Shown here in pieces: positions 1 to 7,540 of a DNA stretch of 64,000 nt. The notes under the pieces are model-generated. The model was not told the DNA's origin and did not search any database. It was given only the letters and a program-made list of their open reading frames with translations. The translations under genes and the position numbers were made by a program. Within the stretch, counting starts at the first letter, position 1. Each line of letters begins with the position of its first letter. Origin of the DNA: Martinezella lusitana (GTDB taxonomy: Bacteria > Pseudomonadota > Alphaproteobacteria > Rhizobiales > Rhizobiaceae). Location: the NCBI RefSeq assembly GCF_016901135.1, contig NZ_JAFEVL010000001.1:62001-126000 (forward strand), in the 5' to 3' direction.

Positions 1-1067
1 GTAGCGCCAATGACGATGACGCCGTCACGAGCTTGCCCTCCGTCCAAAAGCTCGAGGAGGCTATTGATCACCTGACGAGCATAGGACGAGTTGCGACCCG
101 CGTCCTCGGTCCGGCTCCCGATGGAATCGAGCTCGTCGATCAACAGGATGCTCGGCTTCGCAGCTTCGGCGTCTGCGAAGCTCTTCCGCATAGCCGTCAG
201 CATGTCGCCAAGGTAGCCGGAACCCGAGGATTGCCACTGAGCCGCCGATGCGTAGACGAACTTCGCTCCGCAGGTGCGCGCCAAGGCTGACCCGAACGAG
301 GTTTTGCCCGAACCCGGCGGACCATACAGAAGGACGCCGCGATCAATGTCGTCCCAGGTGATCTTTCCGTCACGCCACGCTTCCACGTCGTCAGAGAGTT
401 CCAGTCCCCAAGACTTCGCGTCACCGTAACCCGAGAGTTCGTGCAGGGTCGGCCCGGAAGGGACGTCCGTCGAAACACCCGTATTGGGATACAGACGCAG
501 CCTCCGAAGAGCGGCAGGCAACGGACGCCCGTGTCGAACGGCGATCGCTGCGTGGATCGGGGGCTGACTGGCGAGGAGAGCAGCGTCTTCGTCGGTGAGA
601 TTCCCGAAGCCCATGTTGCGTGCTGCGATGCGGTGATCGTCGGCCGAAGGAGATGGTAGCTCCGCGACGACGTCTGCCGCGAGCCGGATTTCGTTGGCCA
701 AGAGTTTCTTGTCGGCTACCAGAATGATAGCGCGTCTGAGCCTCTTTAGTTTCCTGAATTCCATGAACCCTTCATCCACGTCGGTCTCGTCAAGGACCGG
801 GACGACGTAGTTGTAGCCTTCCACTTTGCTCAGTGGCAGGGTTCCCTCGAGCAGAAATCTGGCCGCGCGTTGGTACGCATTGAAGTTGCCGCCCGGTGGC
901 AACGCGAATGCCACCACGAAACCCGATCGCTTCTTGAGGAAGTGCCGGATAACCCGGGACATGGTGATGACCGCCAGATGGGTAGGCAGCGACAGTGCGT
1001 CGCTATCCTCGTCGTCAAAGGGGTCGATGTATGTTTTAGGGAAGCGTCTGCTTTTCTTGATGGTCAT
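1..1067 (-). CDS. AAA+ ATPase, partial (runs off the left edge)
   Basis: A minus-strand frame opens with ATG at 1067, six bases after a GAGG Shine-Dalgarno, and stays open to the window edge, giving about 355 residues without a stop. Walker A GPPGSGKT is at residues 249-256 and Walker B LLIDE at 308-312, followed by SIGSR, a pattern of classical AAA proteins (FtsH/Cdc48/Vps4-like). The N-terminal 240 residues have no domain I recognise. The C-terminal part is missing, so an attached protease domain cannot be judged. It lies 39 bases downstream of a TnsA-like gene on the same strand, probably in one transcript. ATP-driven remodelling is known for the family; the target is unknown. Confidence 0.85.
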   Translation of the reverse strand, partial: MTIKKSRRFPKTYIDPFDDEDSDALSLPTHLAVITMSRVIRHFLKKRSGFVVAFALPPGGNFNAYQRAARFLLEGTLPLSKVEGYNYVVPVLDETDVDEGFMEFRKLKRLRRAIILVADKKLLANEIRLAADVVAELPSPSADDHRIAARNMGFGNLTDEDAALLASQPPIHAAIAVRHGRPLPAALRRLRLYPNTGVSTDVPSGPTLHELSGYGDAKSWGLELSDDVEAWRDGKITWDDIDRGVLLYGPPGSGKTSFGSALARTCGAKFVYASAAQWQSSGSGYLGDMLTAMRKSFADAEAAKPSILLIDELDSIGSRTEDAGRNSSYARQVINSLLELLDGGQARDGVIVIGA

Positions 1068-1106
1068 CGTGGCCTCGGTGTTCGGAATTGGAGCGCGGAC
1101 TAAAGG

Positions 1107-1718
1107 TCACGCACATATCCGTCTCACCGTGGTCTCAGGACCGATCAGGCCAGCATCGAGGTCCACCGAGATGAAGCCCTGAATGATCAGGCTTGCAAAC
1201 CCGGCCACCGCTTTCGTTTCCGTGAAGGCCGCCAGGCTTTCCGCAACGGTCAGGGTACCGTTTTCGTCGAGCCCGGCGAGCAAACGTAGCCGATCTCCGA
1301 GCGGCACCTGGTAGTTGGTGTACCTTAGGAGGTCCTTCGCGTTTCGAAGTCTCGGCCCGCCATAGATTTCATCCCGCCGAAGCTGGCGGTAGGACATCCC
1401 CATTTTGCGTGCGGAAGCCGCCAGCAGGTCGATGTCGACATCCCTGTCCGGCGCGTCAACGAGTTCGAGGCAGCCATCGGCATCGAGGATTTCGAAATCC
1501 GGCACGTGAGCTTCGTCCCCGTAAGGAAGCGAGGACGGCAGGCATTTCCAATGAATGATGGCAGGATCGAAATCGAAAATACAGGCGGCGTCACGCGACA
1601 CCTGCGATCGGTAGATGGTGACACCGTTACACTTGATGGTACCAGCTGGATAATAGGTTCGGATCGACGCGGTTTTTCTATTGGCGCGCAACGTCAGCGC
1701 GCGGGACGCAATACCCAT
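1107..1718 (-). CDS. TnsA-like PD-(D/E)XK nuclease-fold protein, hypothetical
   Basis: A 203-residue protein starting at ATG 1718 behind a GAGGTG Shine-Dalgarno. The N-terminal half resembles the catalytic domain of the Tn7 TnsA family: a hydrophobic FDFDPAIIHW segment (about 48-57), then PDF at 73-75 and ELV at 85-87. In active enzymes the last motif is ExK; here the lysine position is valine, so catalysis is doubtful. The C-terminal half looks helical and could bind DNA. No TnsB, TnsC or TniQ gene is visible. It probably forms an operon with the AAA+ ATPase that follows. The family assignment rests on motif spacing only and is tentative. Confidence 0.6.
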   Translation of the reverse strand: MGIASRALTLRANRKTASIRTYYPAGTIKCNGVTIYRSQVSRDAACIFDFDPAIIHWKCLPSSLPYGDEAHVPDFEILDADGCLELVDAPDRDVDIDLLAASARKMGMSYRQLRRDEIYGGPRLRNAKDLLRYTNYQVPLGDRLRLLAGLDENGTLTVAESLAAFTETKAVAGFASLIIQGFISVDLDAGLIGPETTVRRICA

Positions 1719-1918
1719 AAGAGCACCTCAATGACCTAATAGATGATCGGAGCCGCCGACGGGCGGTTCGAAGATCAACGTATTCGTATGAGGGCGGCGC
1801 GCTGTTTCATGACGTGAACATTTAGAGAACATCGCGTGCACCGTCAAGAGGTCGCACGCGGAAAAGTTGAATTTTGTTGCCATTCAAGGTGCGAGGTTAC
1901 TGTCTGACAATCCGCGAC

Positions 1919-2947
1919 CTATGACAAAAACGGTGCGTCAGGCATATCAAACACCGTCTCGAACTCCCAACTCTCTTGCCAAGCGGAATCGATGTCGAGC
2001 GGGATACGCGTCACCTTGAATCCCGCGCTTTGATCCCATTCCAGCACCGCGTAATTTCCGAAATTGAGGTTGCGATACTGCTTCCACCGATCTCCTTTCA
2101 AAAATACCTTGGGGCGGATCGTACGGCGGAGATCAAGCGCCGAGACGTTGATGAATTTTGCGCCTTGGTGGCTGGTTTCAGCGAAACCGTGCCGATGACC
2201 AAAGAGGAAGACAGCGACACCAGCAAAATCAGTCTGTGTTTTAACAAGTCGGTCGTGAGTGACGATAACCGTTCGCTCCCTTGGCGCTTCCACTTGCGTC
2301 AAGACCTGACTGAGGCTGCGGCGATTCCATGCAAGGACCTCATCAGAAATGGATGATCGCTGACGCAAGTACTGGCTATAGGCATCTGCGCCCTTTATGT
2401 CTTCGACCATCTTGGAAAGTGCGTTGTTTCTCCGGCGGCGTTCCGCATCCAGAGCTTTCAGCTTCCGCTGAGACGGCGACCTCCGGGAAGTGGCCGTCAA
2501 CGCATCAACGGAAGCAGTGTACTCGGCCTCGATGAGGGCCTTCTGTCGGATCGCCTCGTTTTCTGCGTCGTTGAGAGCGCGGATAATTTCAGAATGAGTG
2601 TCGCCTATTTCTTTATATAGACGGAGCGCCTCGGGGTTCTGCCCCCAACTGGCGGTGCACCCGCTGAAACCAGCGAAGGTTATCGGACCAGACTTGAACG
2701 GGGACAGGTGCAGATGGTGACAAGGGTCCCCGAAAGAAACATCGTAGCTGAGCTTGTGATCCCAGTTTCCATAAACGTACAACACCGGGCATTTGAAAGT
2801 CGCCAGGACATCGAAAATCTGATGGGTGCTATCTGAACCTATGTCACCCGCAACGATAAGCGCGTCAAAGCAATTGGATTCCTGCGCTCGCATCTTCTCG
2901 ACCGCACGAAGGTTGTTGTGAATGTCGGAGAGGAGCAAAAATCTCAT
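1919..2947 (-). CDS. Calcineurin-like metallophosphoesterase with internal coiled-coil insertion
   Basis: All metallophosphoesterase motifs are visible: SDIHNN near the N terminus, VAGDIGS, GNWDH, VTHDR and GHRHG. These residues ligate two metal ions in phosphodiesterases and nucleases of the family. Between GNWDH and VTHDR lies a charged helical insertion of about 100 residues, likely a coiled coil and uncommon in small housekeeping members. The start is placed at ATG 2947 because the family normally begins just before the DxH motif; a GTG at 2980 would add 11 residues and neither has a strong Shine-Dalgarno. It stands alone in the defence-like island. Substrate unknown. Confidence 0.8.
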   Translation of the reverse strand: MRFLLLSDIHNNLRAVEKMRAQESNCFDALIVAGDIGSDSTHQIFDVLATFKCPVLYVYGNWDHKLSYDVSFGDPCHHLHLSPFKSGPITFAGFSGCTASWGQNPEALRLYKEIGDTHSEIIRALNDAENEAIRQKALIEAEYTASVDALTATSRRSPSQRKLKALDAERRRRNNALSKMVEDIKGADAYSQYLRQRSSISDEVLAWNRRSLSQVLTQVEAPRERTVIVTHDRLVKTQTDFAGVAVFLFGHRHGFAETSHQGAKFINVSALDLRRTIRPKVFLKGDRWKQYRNLNFGNYAVLEWDQSAGFKVTRIPLDIDSAWQESWEFETVFDMPDAPFLS

Positions 2948-3149
2948 TCGTGTGGCCGAGTTGACGGGGGAGAATATCACGGCCTGCGTCTGTCAGTAAC
3001 TGCTCGACCGCATCGACGGGGGCGTATGTCTGGAGTGGAGATTTTGAGAGCAAGGGCTTCCCCGAACGCTTGGGACACCCCGAAAGTCAGTCTTGTCGGC
3101 ATTTGACCTCGTTGCCTTCGCTTGCCGCGATATAGGTGCGTTCAGCCGC

Positions 3150-3381
3150 TTACTCTACCTCGGTCGCCGGCGAATGGAATATGCCCTCGGCGCGTTCCCA
3201 GTCGGGGAAATCTGGATCGAAACGCCGGGGCTCGATGGCGAAGCCCGCGCGCGTCATGCGAGATGACGACGTAGCTTCCGTCATTCAGGAACCGATAGTC
3301 TCCCGGTCCAGCGCACCTCAATCCCTTCCCTATGATCTCCGGGTCATAGGCTATGTTGCGTTGGCAGATAACTAGCGCCAC
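3150..3381 (-). pseudogene. Small frameshifted hypothetical gene
   Basis: A GTG at 3381, a few bases after the stop of the upstream HEPN-like gene, opens a frame that reads plausibly (YDPEIIGKGLR, then FLNDGSYVVISHDA). After a GC-rich run near 3250 the protein-like sequence continues in a neighbouring frame (FAIEPRRFDPDFPDWERAEG) and ends at a TAA at 3150. One extra base in the run would explain this. Alternatively the second part is a separate 35-residue ORF starting at ATG 3257. Function unknown; last unit of the minus-strand HEPN-like operon. Confidence 0.4.
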
Positions 3382-3384
3382 CGG

Positions 3385-4059
3385 CTAATGCGCTGGAAAT
3401 CCCGACGCTAAAGAGGCGTGGTGATAGAGGTTGTCGAACTTGCGCACGAAGGCTTCTTGCAGGCCTTGGTCGGTTTTCAAGGCTTGGCGATAGTTCGCAA
3501 GGTAGGCGTCGATTGCGTCGCCCATGGCGTCACGGTTGACGACCTTGGTTTCGAAATCTACCAGCGGGTACCTGGACGAGCCACCTTTGACGACCCAACC
3601 ATCCTTTGTCTGCGCTTCGTGGACGAGGCCGCAACGGATGTCGCGGTAGAAAGCGGTCGCCTTGGCTTTTGTCGGGATAAAGTTCGAGAACGGCGTGTTC
3701 CTTCGAAGGAAGTCCACGAACAGTCTCTTGCTGTCGCCGTACTCAAAATTAGCCCCCCAGTCTGCTCCGTGGCTGTAGTTCCACCCTAAGCGCAGGGACG
3801 CAAGGAACTCCAGAAGCGAGCACTGGATCGTGAGTATCAGAAACCCTTCGCCTTTCAGGTTTCTACTACGAGCGATTCCTTTGATGGGGTCGAGGTAACG
3901 ATGCCTCAGTCTGGTGTCGAGACATTTGCCCGTCGCGTTCTCCCACTGCTCCGGAGAGGGGGCCACGGCCAGAGCGGCCTTAATCGCCGGCCAAGCGCCA
4001 GGAAATTGATCTTGGTTGTGCGGCGAGTTCACCCGCTCGGTGAGGATCGTGTCAGACAT
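3385..4059 (-). CDS. HEPN-like hypothetical protein (R-x4-H motif)
   Basis: A 224-residue protein. A mostly helical sequence carries RCGLVH at residues 142-147, matching the R-x4-6-H signature of HEPN-fold RNases, preceded by FYRDI as in that family. Its ATG overlaps the stop region of the upstream gene by eight bases (4052-4059), so the two are probably translationally coupled. HEPN proteins usually cut RNA in toxin-antitoxin, abortive-infection or RM-associated systems; that role here is inference. No antitoxin-like partner (MNT nucleotidyltransferase) is adjacent. The rest of the sequence has no motif I recognise. Confidence 0.6.
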   Translation of the reverse strand: MSDTILTERVNSPHNQDQFPGAWPAIKAALAVAPSPEQWENATGKCLDTRLRHRYLDPIKGIARSRNLKGEGFLILTIQCSLLEFLASLRLGWNYSHGADWGANFEYGDSKRLFVDFLRRNTPFSNFIPTKAKATAFYRDIRCGLVHEAQTKDGWVVKGGSSRYPLVDFETKVVNRDAMGDAIDAYLANYRQALKTDQGLQEAFVRKFDNLYHHASLASGFPAH

Positions 4060-4699
4060 CTGGAGAGACCGGCGTGCCGATTACCGTCAAAGAAGCTCCC
4101 TCAGCCAACATCTCGCGATAGTCGACCTCGATCGGTGCCGAAGATGGTCTCACGTATACGGATGACTCGGGTAGCTTTTCGGCTAGACCCCTGATCGTTT
4201 TCGCCAAGCCATGTATAATCTTATGCGTGAGTTCCATTGTTGCTATACGCTTGAATAGCTCGCCGAATTCGAGCCCGTGATCGAATTGGAGGTGGGGAAA
4301 GGCGAATGTGCCGCCTGGAATGTCCATGTGCGTCACATCCATCCGCACATGCGCGAAACTCTCGTCGGAATGGGCATATGCCTTCTGTCGAAGGTTGACG
4401 ATCAGTTCATGCAGCGCTCGCTCTTTCGCCGTAAGCTTGACCCCTATTCCCCGCAACGACAGCTGATCGTGCCGACTTCCCTTACTCTTGGTGAAGGCTC
4501 GGCCGTAAGAAACGATGAACGTGGTTTCGAAGCATTTGAAGCGCCGAAGCTCGATCGTCGAGTACTTTGCTTCCGGGTCCAACTCTTCCCCGAGAAACGT
4601 AATCGCGCTTAGGGCCATCTGTAGATCGGCATGCGCGATGAGCAACCGCTTCAAAAGGTCTCGCTCGTCGTTCGTGATTGTCGTCTTATCAGTTTCCAC
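4052..4699 (-). CDS. HEPN-like hypothetical protein (R-x5-H motif)
   Basis: A 215-residue helical protein starting with GTG at 4699 behind a strong GAGGGG Shine-Dalgarno. The segment LRQKAYAHSD contains R104 and H110 in R-x5-H spacing, as in HEPN ribonuclease motifs, and the flanking helices ELIVNLRQ fit the fold. It is the first gene of a minus-strand pair, overlapping the next HEPN-like gene by eight bases. Divergent from a third HEPN-like gene across an AT-rich promoter region (4700-4856). Possible role in abortive infection or toxin function; no direct evidence. Confidence 0.6.
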   Translation of the reverse strand: METDKTTITNDERDLLKRLLIAHADLQMALSAITFLGEELDPEAKYSTIELRRFKCFETTFIVSYGRAFTKSKGSRHDQLSLRGIGVKLTAKERALHELIVNLRQKAYAHSDESFAHVRMDVTHMDIPGGTFAFPHLQFDHGLEFGELFKRIATMELTHKIIHGLAKTIRGLAEKLPESSVYVRPSSAPIEVDYREMLAEGASLTVIGTPVSPDV

Positions 4700-4856
4700 C
4701 CGTTCCCCTCGCGCGTAGCCCGTGCGTATATATAGTTTTATTGTGGTCCTTAGGCCAACCGGAACGCACAGCTTTCTCCGTGAGTAAGCTTTCCAACCTC
4801 AACTTATGACAGTATCGGGTCTTGCGAGACAATCTAGATTTCGATCCGGGGTAGAC

Positions 4857-5642
4857 ATGGTTTTGAGTACTGAAGAGGCGCTGAGGCGTGTCAGATCAAT
4901 CGTTCCGATGCTGGTCGCCGATGTACAGACGGCCGTCCTGTCTCATGCTGTTCTAGAGGCCAGCAACGACACGATCCCCGCTGGCATGAAAGGGCGTTGG
5001 ACTGAATTCAACGAAACGTACAACGCAGTCCAGAACGCTCTTACTTTGAAGCTCGCGCTGGACATCGCGCGTATCTTCGACGTTTCGGCTCCCGGGAGGT
5101 ATGCCGTCGAGGAGCAGGACAAGGCATCGGTGCAGGTCCTGGCGGCGCTATTACAGCGGGAGGACGTCACGGCGGAGTTGGAGAAGACCGCAGCGGGATG
5201 GATGCCCGGTTTCGACTATGCGGGCGACGATTTCGCGGACATGCCCGATGGCGTCAGTCGTGTGCTGGAAGAGATGGCAGAGGATGATGCCGAGGAGAAC
5301 AAGGTTGGTTGCCGCGCTGCGATCAACGCGTTCGTCGCCGAGGCGGCCAAGTTGAAGAACGAAGCCGAAGAGGCGCACGGCGCGCTAACCAGGGTGCGGG
5401 AGTTCCGCAACAAGCGGCTGGCCCACTCGCTTTTCGACAAAGAGCCTGATGCCCTTCCTCGGTATTCGGACCTCGACACCTTGCTTGGGATCGCCAAAAT
5501 TGCAGCACGGCTGTCCAAGCTGGCTGTGGAAGGCGGCAACACCGAACTTGAGGAGCAAGCGAAGCGGAACCGGATCAATGCCGAGGGTTATGTCGTTTGC
5601 GTACTGGACGGCTTGAAACGGGCATCAAAACCGGAAACTTAG
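4857..5642 (+). CDS. AbiU2-like HEPN-domain protein
   Basis: A 261-residue protein. The segment REFRNKRLAHS near residues 181-191 gives R184 and H190 (R-x5-H) and closely resembles the AbiU2-type HEPN motif (FRxKxxAH). The middle is acidic and likely helical (about 120-175). The start at 4857 has GGGG seven bases upstream; an ATG at 4806 would add 17 residues but lacks a Shine-Dalgarno. AbiU2 belongs to a lactococcal abortive-infection system, so phage defence is a reasonable inference. It is transcribed divergently from the two other HEPN-like genes and ends before a strong bidirectional hairpin. Confidence 0.6.
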   Translation: MVLSTEEALRRVRSIVPMLVADVQTAVLSHAVLEASNDTIPAGMKGRWTEFNETYNAVQNALTLKLALDIARIFDVSAPGRYAVEEQDKASVQVLAALLQREDVTAELEKTAAGWMPGFDYAGDDFADMPDGVSRVLEEMAEDDAEENKVGCRAAINAFVAEAAKLKNEAEEAHGALTRVREFRNKRLAHSLFDKEPDALPRYSDLDTLLGIAKIAARLSKLAVEGGNTELEEQAKRNRINAEGYVVCVLDGLKRASKPET

Positions 5643-5958
5643 GTGAGAGCGGTTCTATTTGGAAAGCTGCTTTGCAATCGCTCCGAGGCAACCTGCGAAA
5701 TCCTCGACGATTTGACCGCTCCGGCGCTGACGGCTCGTCGGTCGCAACCACTCGAGATCGAGAGGCAATCTGGTATCGGAGCTGCCGGACGTTTGATTGA
5801 AGACGACTGTCATCGCTTCAACGATCATCGAGAGGGTCAGATTTCATGTATGTCTATCGCCGTCTTCAACGCAGTGGTTAAAGTGATACGATCGACTGTA
5901 GGGATTGATGGTCGAGCATCGCGACCTGCGGGGAAGGACTGCTGCTGTCACACTAGCT
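5643..5958. other. Gap after the AbiU2-like gene, with one doubtful small ORF
   Basis: About 316 bases without a confident gene. The only candidate is a plus-strand ORF at 5850-5963 (37 residues) whose last nine residues are KDCCCHTSC and whose TAA lies inside the terminator hairpin. A GAGAGGG sequence is too far upstream to be a good Shine-Dalgarno. The cysteine-rich tail is odd, but no peptide-modifying enzyme is nearby. I would not call it a gene without further evidence. Confidence 0.3.
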
Positions 5959-5989
5959 GTTAAGGGCGGCCCAACGAGCCGCCCTTAAC
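5959..5989. terminator. Strong bidirectional hairpin terminator
   Basis: A perfect 12-bp inverted repeat (GTTAAGGGCGGC and its complement) encloses a 7-base loop. It lies between the plus-strand AbiU2-like gene and a minus-strand 17-codon ORF that stops five bases away, so it can end transcription from both sides. The flanking A/T on each end is short. Confidence 0.75.
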
Positions 5990-5993
5990 TTGA

Positions 5994-6047
5994 CTATCGC
6001 ACAGGGATCGGACGCGTATGCGAAAGAACGATCGGCTTGATGTGCAT
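5994..6047 (-). CDS. 17-residue peptide ORF in a compact promoter-to-terminator cassette
   Basis: An ORF coding for MHIKPIVLSHTRPIPVR starts with ATG at 6047. AAGGAG (6059-6054) sits six bases upstream, an ideal Shine-Dalgarno. TATATT at 6080-6075 is a fair -10 box, and an inverted repeat at 6103-6129 covers the -35 position. The stop at 5994 is followed after four bases by a 12-bp terminator hairpin. The predicted transcript is only about 110 nucleotides. It could be a short peptide gene, or a small RNA that happens to carry a ribosome site. The sequence resembles nothing I know. Confidence 0.45.
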   Translation of the reverse strand: MHIKPIVLSHTRPIPVR

Positions 6048-6102
6048 TTCAGTCTCCTTGTTGATCACTAGCCAAATATAGTAAAACGGCTCGCGGTAGG
6101 CG

Positions 6103-6129
6103 ACGTAGATTCTTGGTCGGATTCTACGT
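6103..6129. promoter_or_regulatory. Dyad operator candidate of the 17-codon cassette
   Basis: ACGTAGATTC at 6103-6112 and GATTCTACGT at 6120-6129 form a 10-bp inverted repeat with one mismatch and a 7-base spacer. It overlaps the -35 position of the promoter with -10 at 6080-6075. The same motif recurs upstream of the gene starting at 7333, which suggests one shared regulator. Confidence 0.55.
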
Positions 6130-6154
6130 ATCACCACTAATCATCTGATCGTAC

Positions 6155-7333
6155 TTAGATTTTTTTTGGTCTCGAGGCGACGAACTTCTGTCGGATTTGT
6201 TCATGGGATCGCATGTAGTTTGCGAGAGACGGCTCGTCAGACAGCGTCTCGTATCCCTTCAGAATCGGCTTTTTGAAATGGAAAACTGGGTGGTTGTAGT
6301 CGTACTCGTCAATGGGTGCGCGTTTCATGATTTTTTCGATCGTGTCGAGTACGACGAGGGCATATTTCTCGACAAAGTCGCCCTCGGCATGCGAGGCGAG
6401 GCAGGAAGCTACCATCAGTGCAACCCGCGCTTCGTCATACCGCCAGTCACAGATGCTAAGAAGCCAATCTATCTCGCCGAAGAAGCCGGTCTCACGAACC
6501 CGTGAGAGTAGCAAGGCTCGTTGCCTGTCGCTGGTAGCGGCCATGTCTACTCGGCCAGACAACTCGTTGCAAAGCGATTGAAGTAAGTAAAGACGCTTCA
6601 ATGGCTTGGGTGCCTCGTCAGCGGGCCCCTGTTTTTTGGCGGAATGCCATAGAGCTGCACTTGTCGACATGGCTAATTCTGTGTGCCATCCAATTTTGCG
6701 TTTGTTCGGAATCTTTGCTTCGACCTCAATGAAGCATAACCAGCCATAGTAGTTGGCAAGCATCGCCGCGCCATCCAGCGACAATCCTTCCGCTGGCAGC
6801 GGGACCCCAGAGTCCTCGCCAGCCATGCCGACGTTATCGACTGAGGATTCGAGACTATCGTCCTCGTCGGGATCGTAACCGTCTGGGAGTGTGATGTTCG
6901 CCAGTCGCAGAAGCTCTCGAAACACCGGATCATAGTGGTCTCGAAACGCCTGCAGTCGTTGCGTTTGATCCTCGTAGCGCGTTGTCGCCACTTTCTCCAT
7001 CGAAGACAAGAAGACGGTTGTGCTGGGCTGATATCTTACCTCATCGATCGAACAAACTTGCAGTGCCGCACGGACAAGTCGATCAGGGGCACGTCGGCCT
7101 CTGACTAAGCCGTATGGATTGGTAAAGAGGTCACCAACCCACTTTGGGTCTATGTCGCCTTTTTTGATCTCTTTTGGCTGCGCTGGTTGAAGAATATTGC
7201 CTAATTCAACTTGAGTATGCGGCCTTGCGAGCGGCGACGCGGTCCATGTCTTTGTCTCTGTGTCAAAGAAGTCACGATAGAGCCGAAGTTTCACCGCGGC
7301 GATAGACAATTCAACATCAAATTCAAATGCCAT
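6155..7333 (-). CDS. Hypothetical protein of 392 residues, family unknown
   Basis: I do not recognise this protein. It begins MAFEFDVELSIAAVKLRLYRDFFD, has an acidic linker rich in D and E near residues 165-185 (DPDEDDSLESS), and a helical C-terminal half. There is no signal peptide, membrane segment or nucleotide-binding loop. The start at 7333 is chosen because GGAGGG lies eight bases upstream; ATGs at 7363 and 7432 give longer N termini without such a site and would place the dyad operator inside the gene. Upstream are at least two pairs of ACGTAG-type half-sites. Downstream, the same dyad precedes a 17-codon ORF. Confidence 0.75.
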   Translation of the reverse strand: MAFEFDVELSIAAVKLRLYRDFFDTETKTWTASPLARPHTQVELGNILQPAQPKEIKKGDIDPKWVGDLFTNPYGLVRGRRAPDRLVRAALQVCSIDEVRYQPSTTVFLSSMEKVATTRYEDQTQRLQAFRDHYDPVFRELLRLANITLPDGYDPDEDDSLESSVDNVGMAGEDSGVPLPAEGLSLDGAAMLANYYGWLCFIEVEAKIPNKRKIGWHTELAMSTSAALWHSAKKQGPADEAPKPLKRLYLLQSLCNELSGRVDMAATSDRQRALLLSRVRETGFFGEIDWLLSICDWRYDEARVALMVASCLASHAEGDFVEKYALVVLDTIEKIMKRAPIDEYDYNHPVFHFKKPILKGYETLSDEPSLANYMRSHEQIRQKFVASRPKKI

Positions 7334-7347
7334 CCCAGCACCCTCCA

Positions 7348-7428
7348 ACGTAGAATCCGTCATGAATCTACACGCATCTTTTGATGGTGCAATACGTGTA
7401 GAAAATGATCCGTATCTGCACGTAGTTC
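7348..7428 (-). promoter_or_regulatory. Cluster of ACGTAG half-sites upstream of the unknown 392-residue gene
   Basis: ACGTAGAATC (7348-7357) faces GAATCTACAC (7364-7373) as an imperfect dyad just before the Shine-Dalgarno. Further half-sites lie at 7395-7404 (CGTGTAGAAA) and 7419-7428 (CACGTAGTTC). The motif matches the dyad at 6103-6129. This looks like an operator array, possibly for autoregulation. Confidence 0.5.
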
Positions 7429-7540
7429 TCAACCGAAAAATGGTCGTATAAAAGAATTTAATCCAGCGTTTTCAATGATTTAGCTGAAAGGCATGTTGCG
7501 AGCATGGAAGGATTTTCTTCCCAACCGCTGAGGTGGTTAA

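Noticed and set aside
1107..1718. A Tn7-like transposon or CRISPR-associated transposon
   Set aside because: Only a TnsA-like gene is visible; no TnsB, TnsC, TniQ, Cas genes or CRISPR repeats were found in the window.
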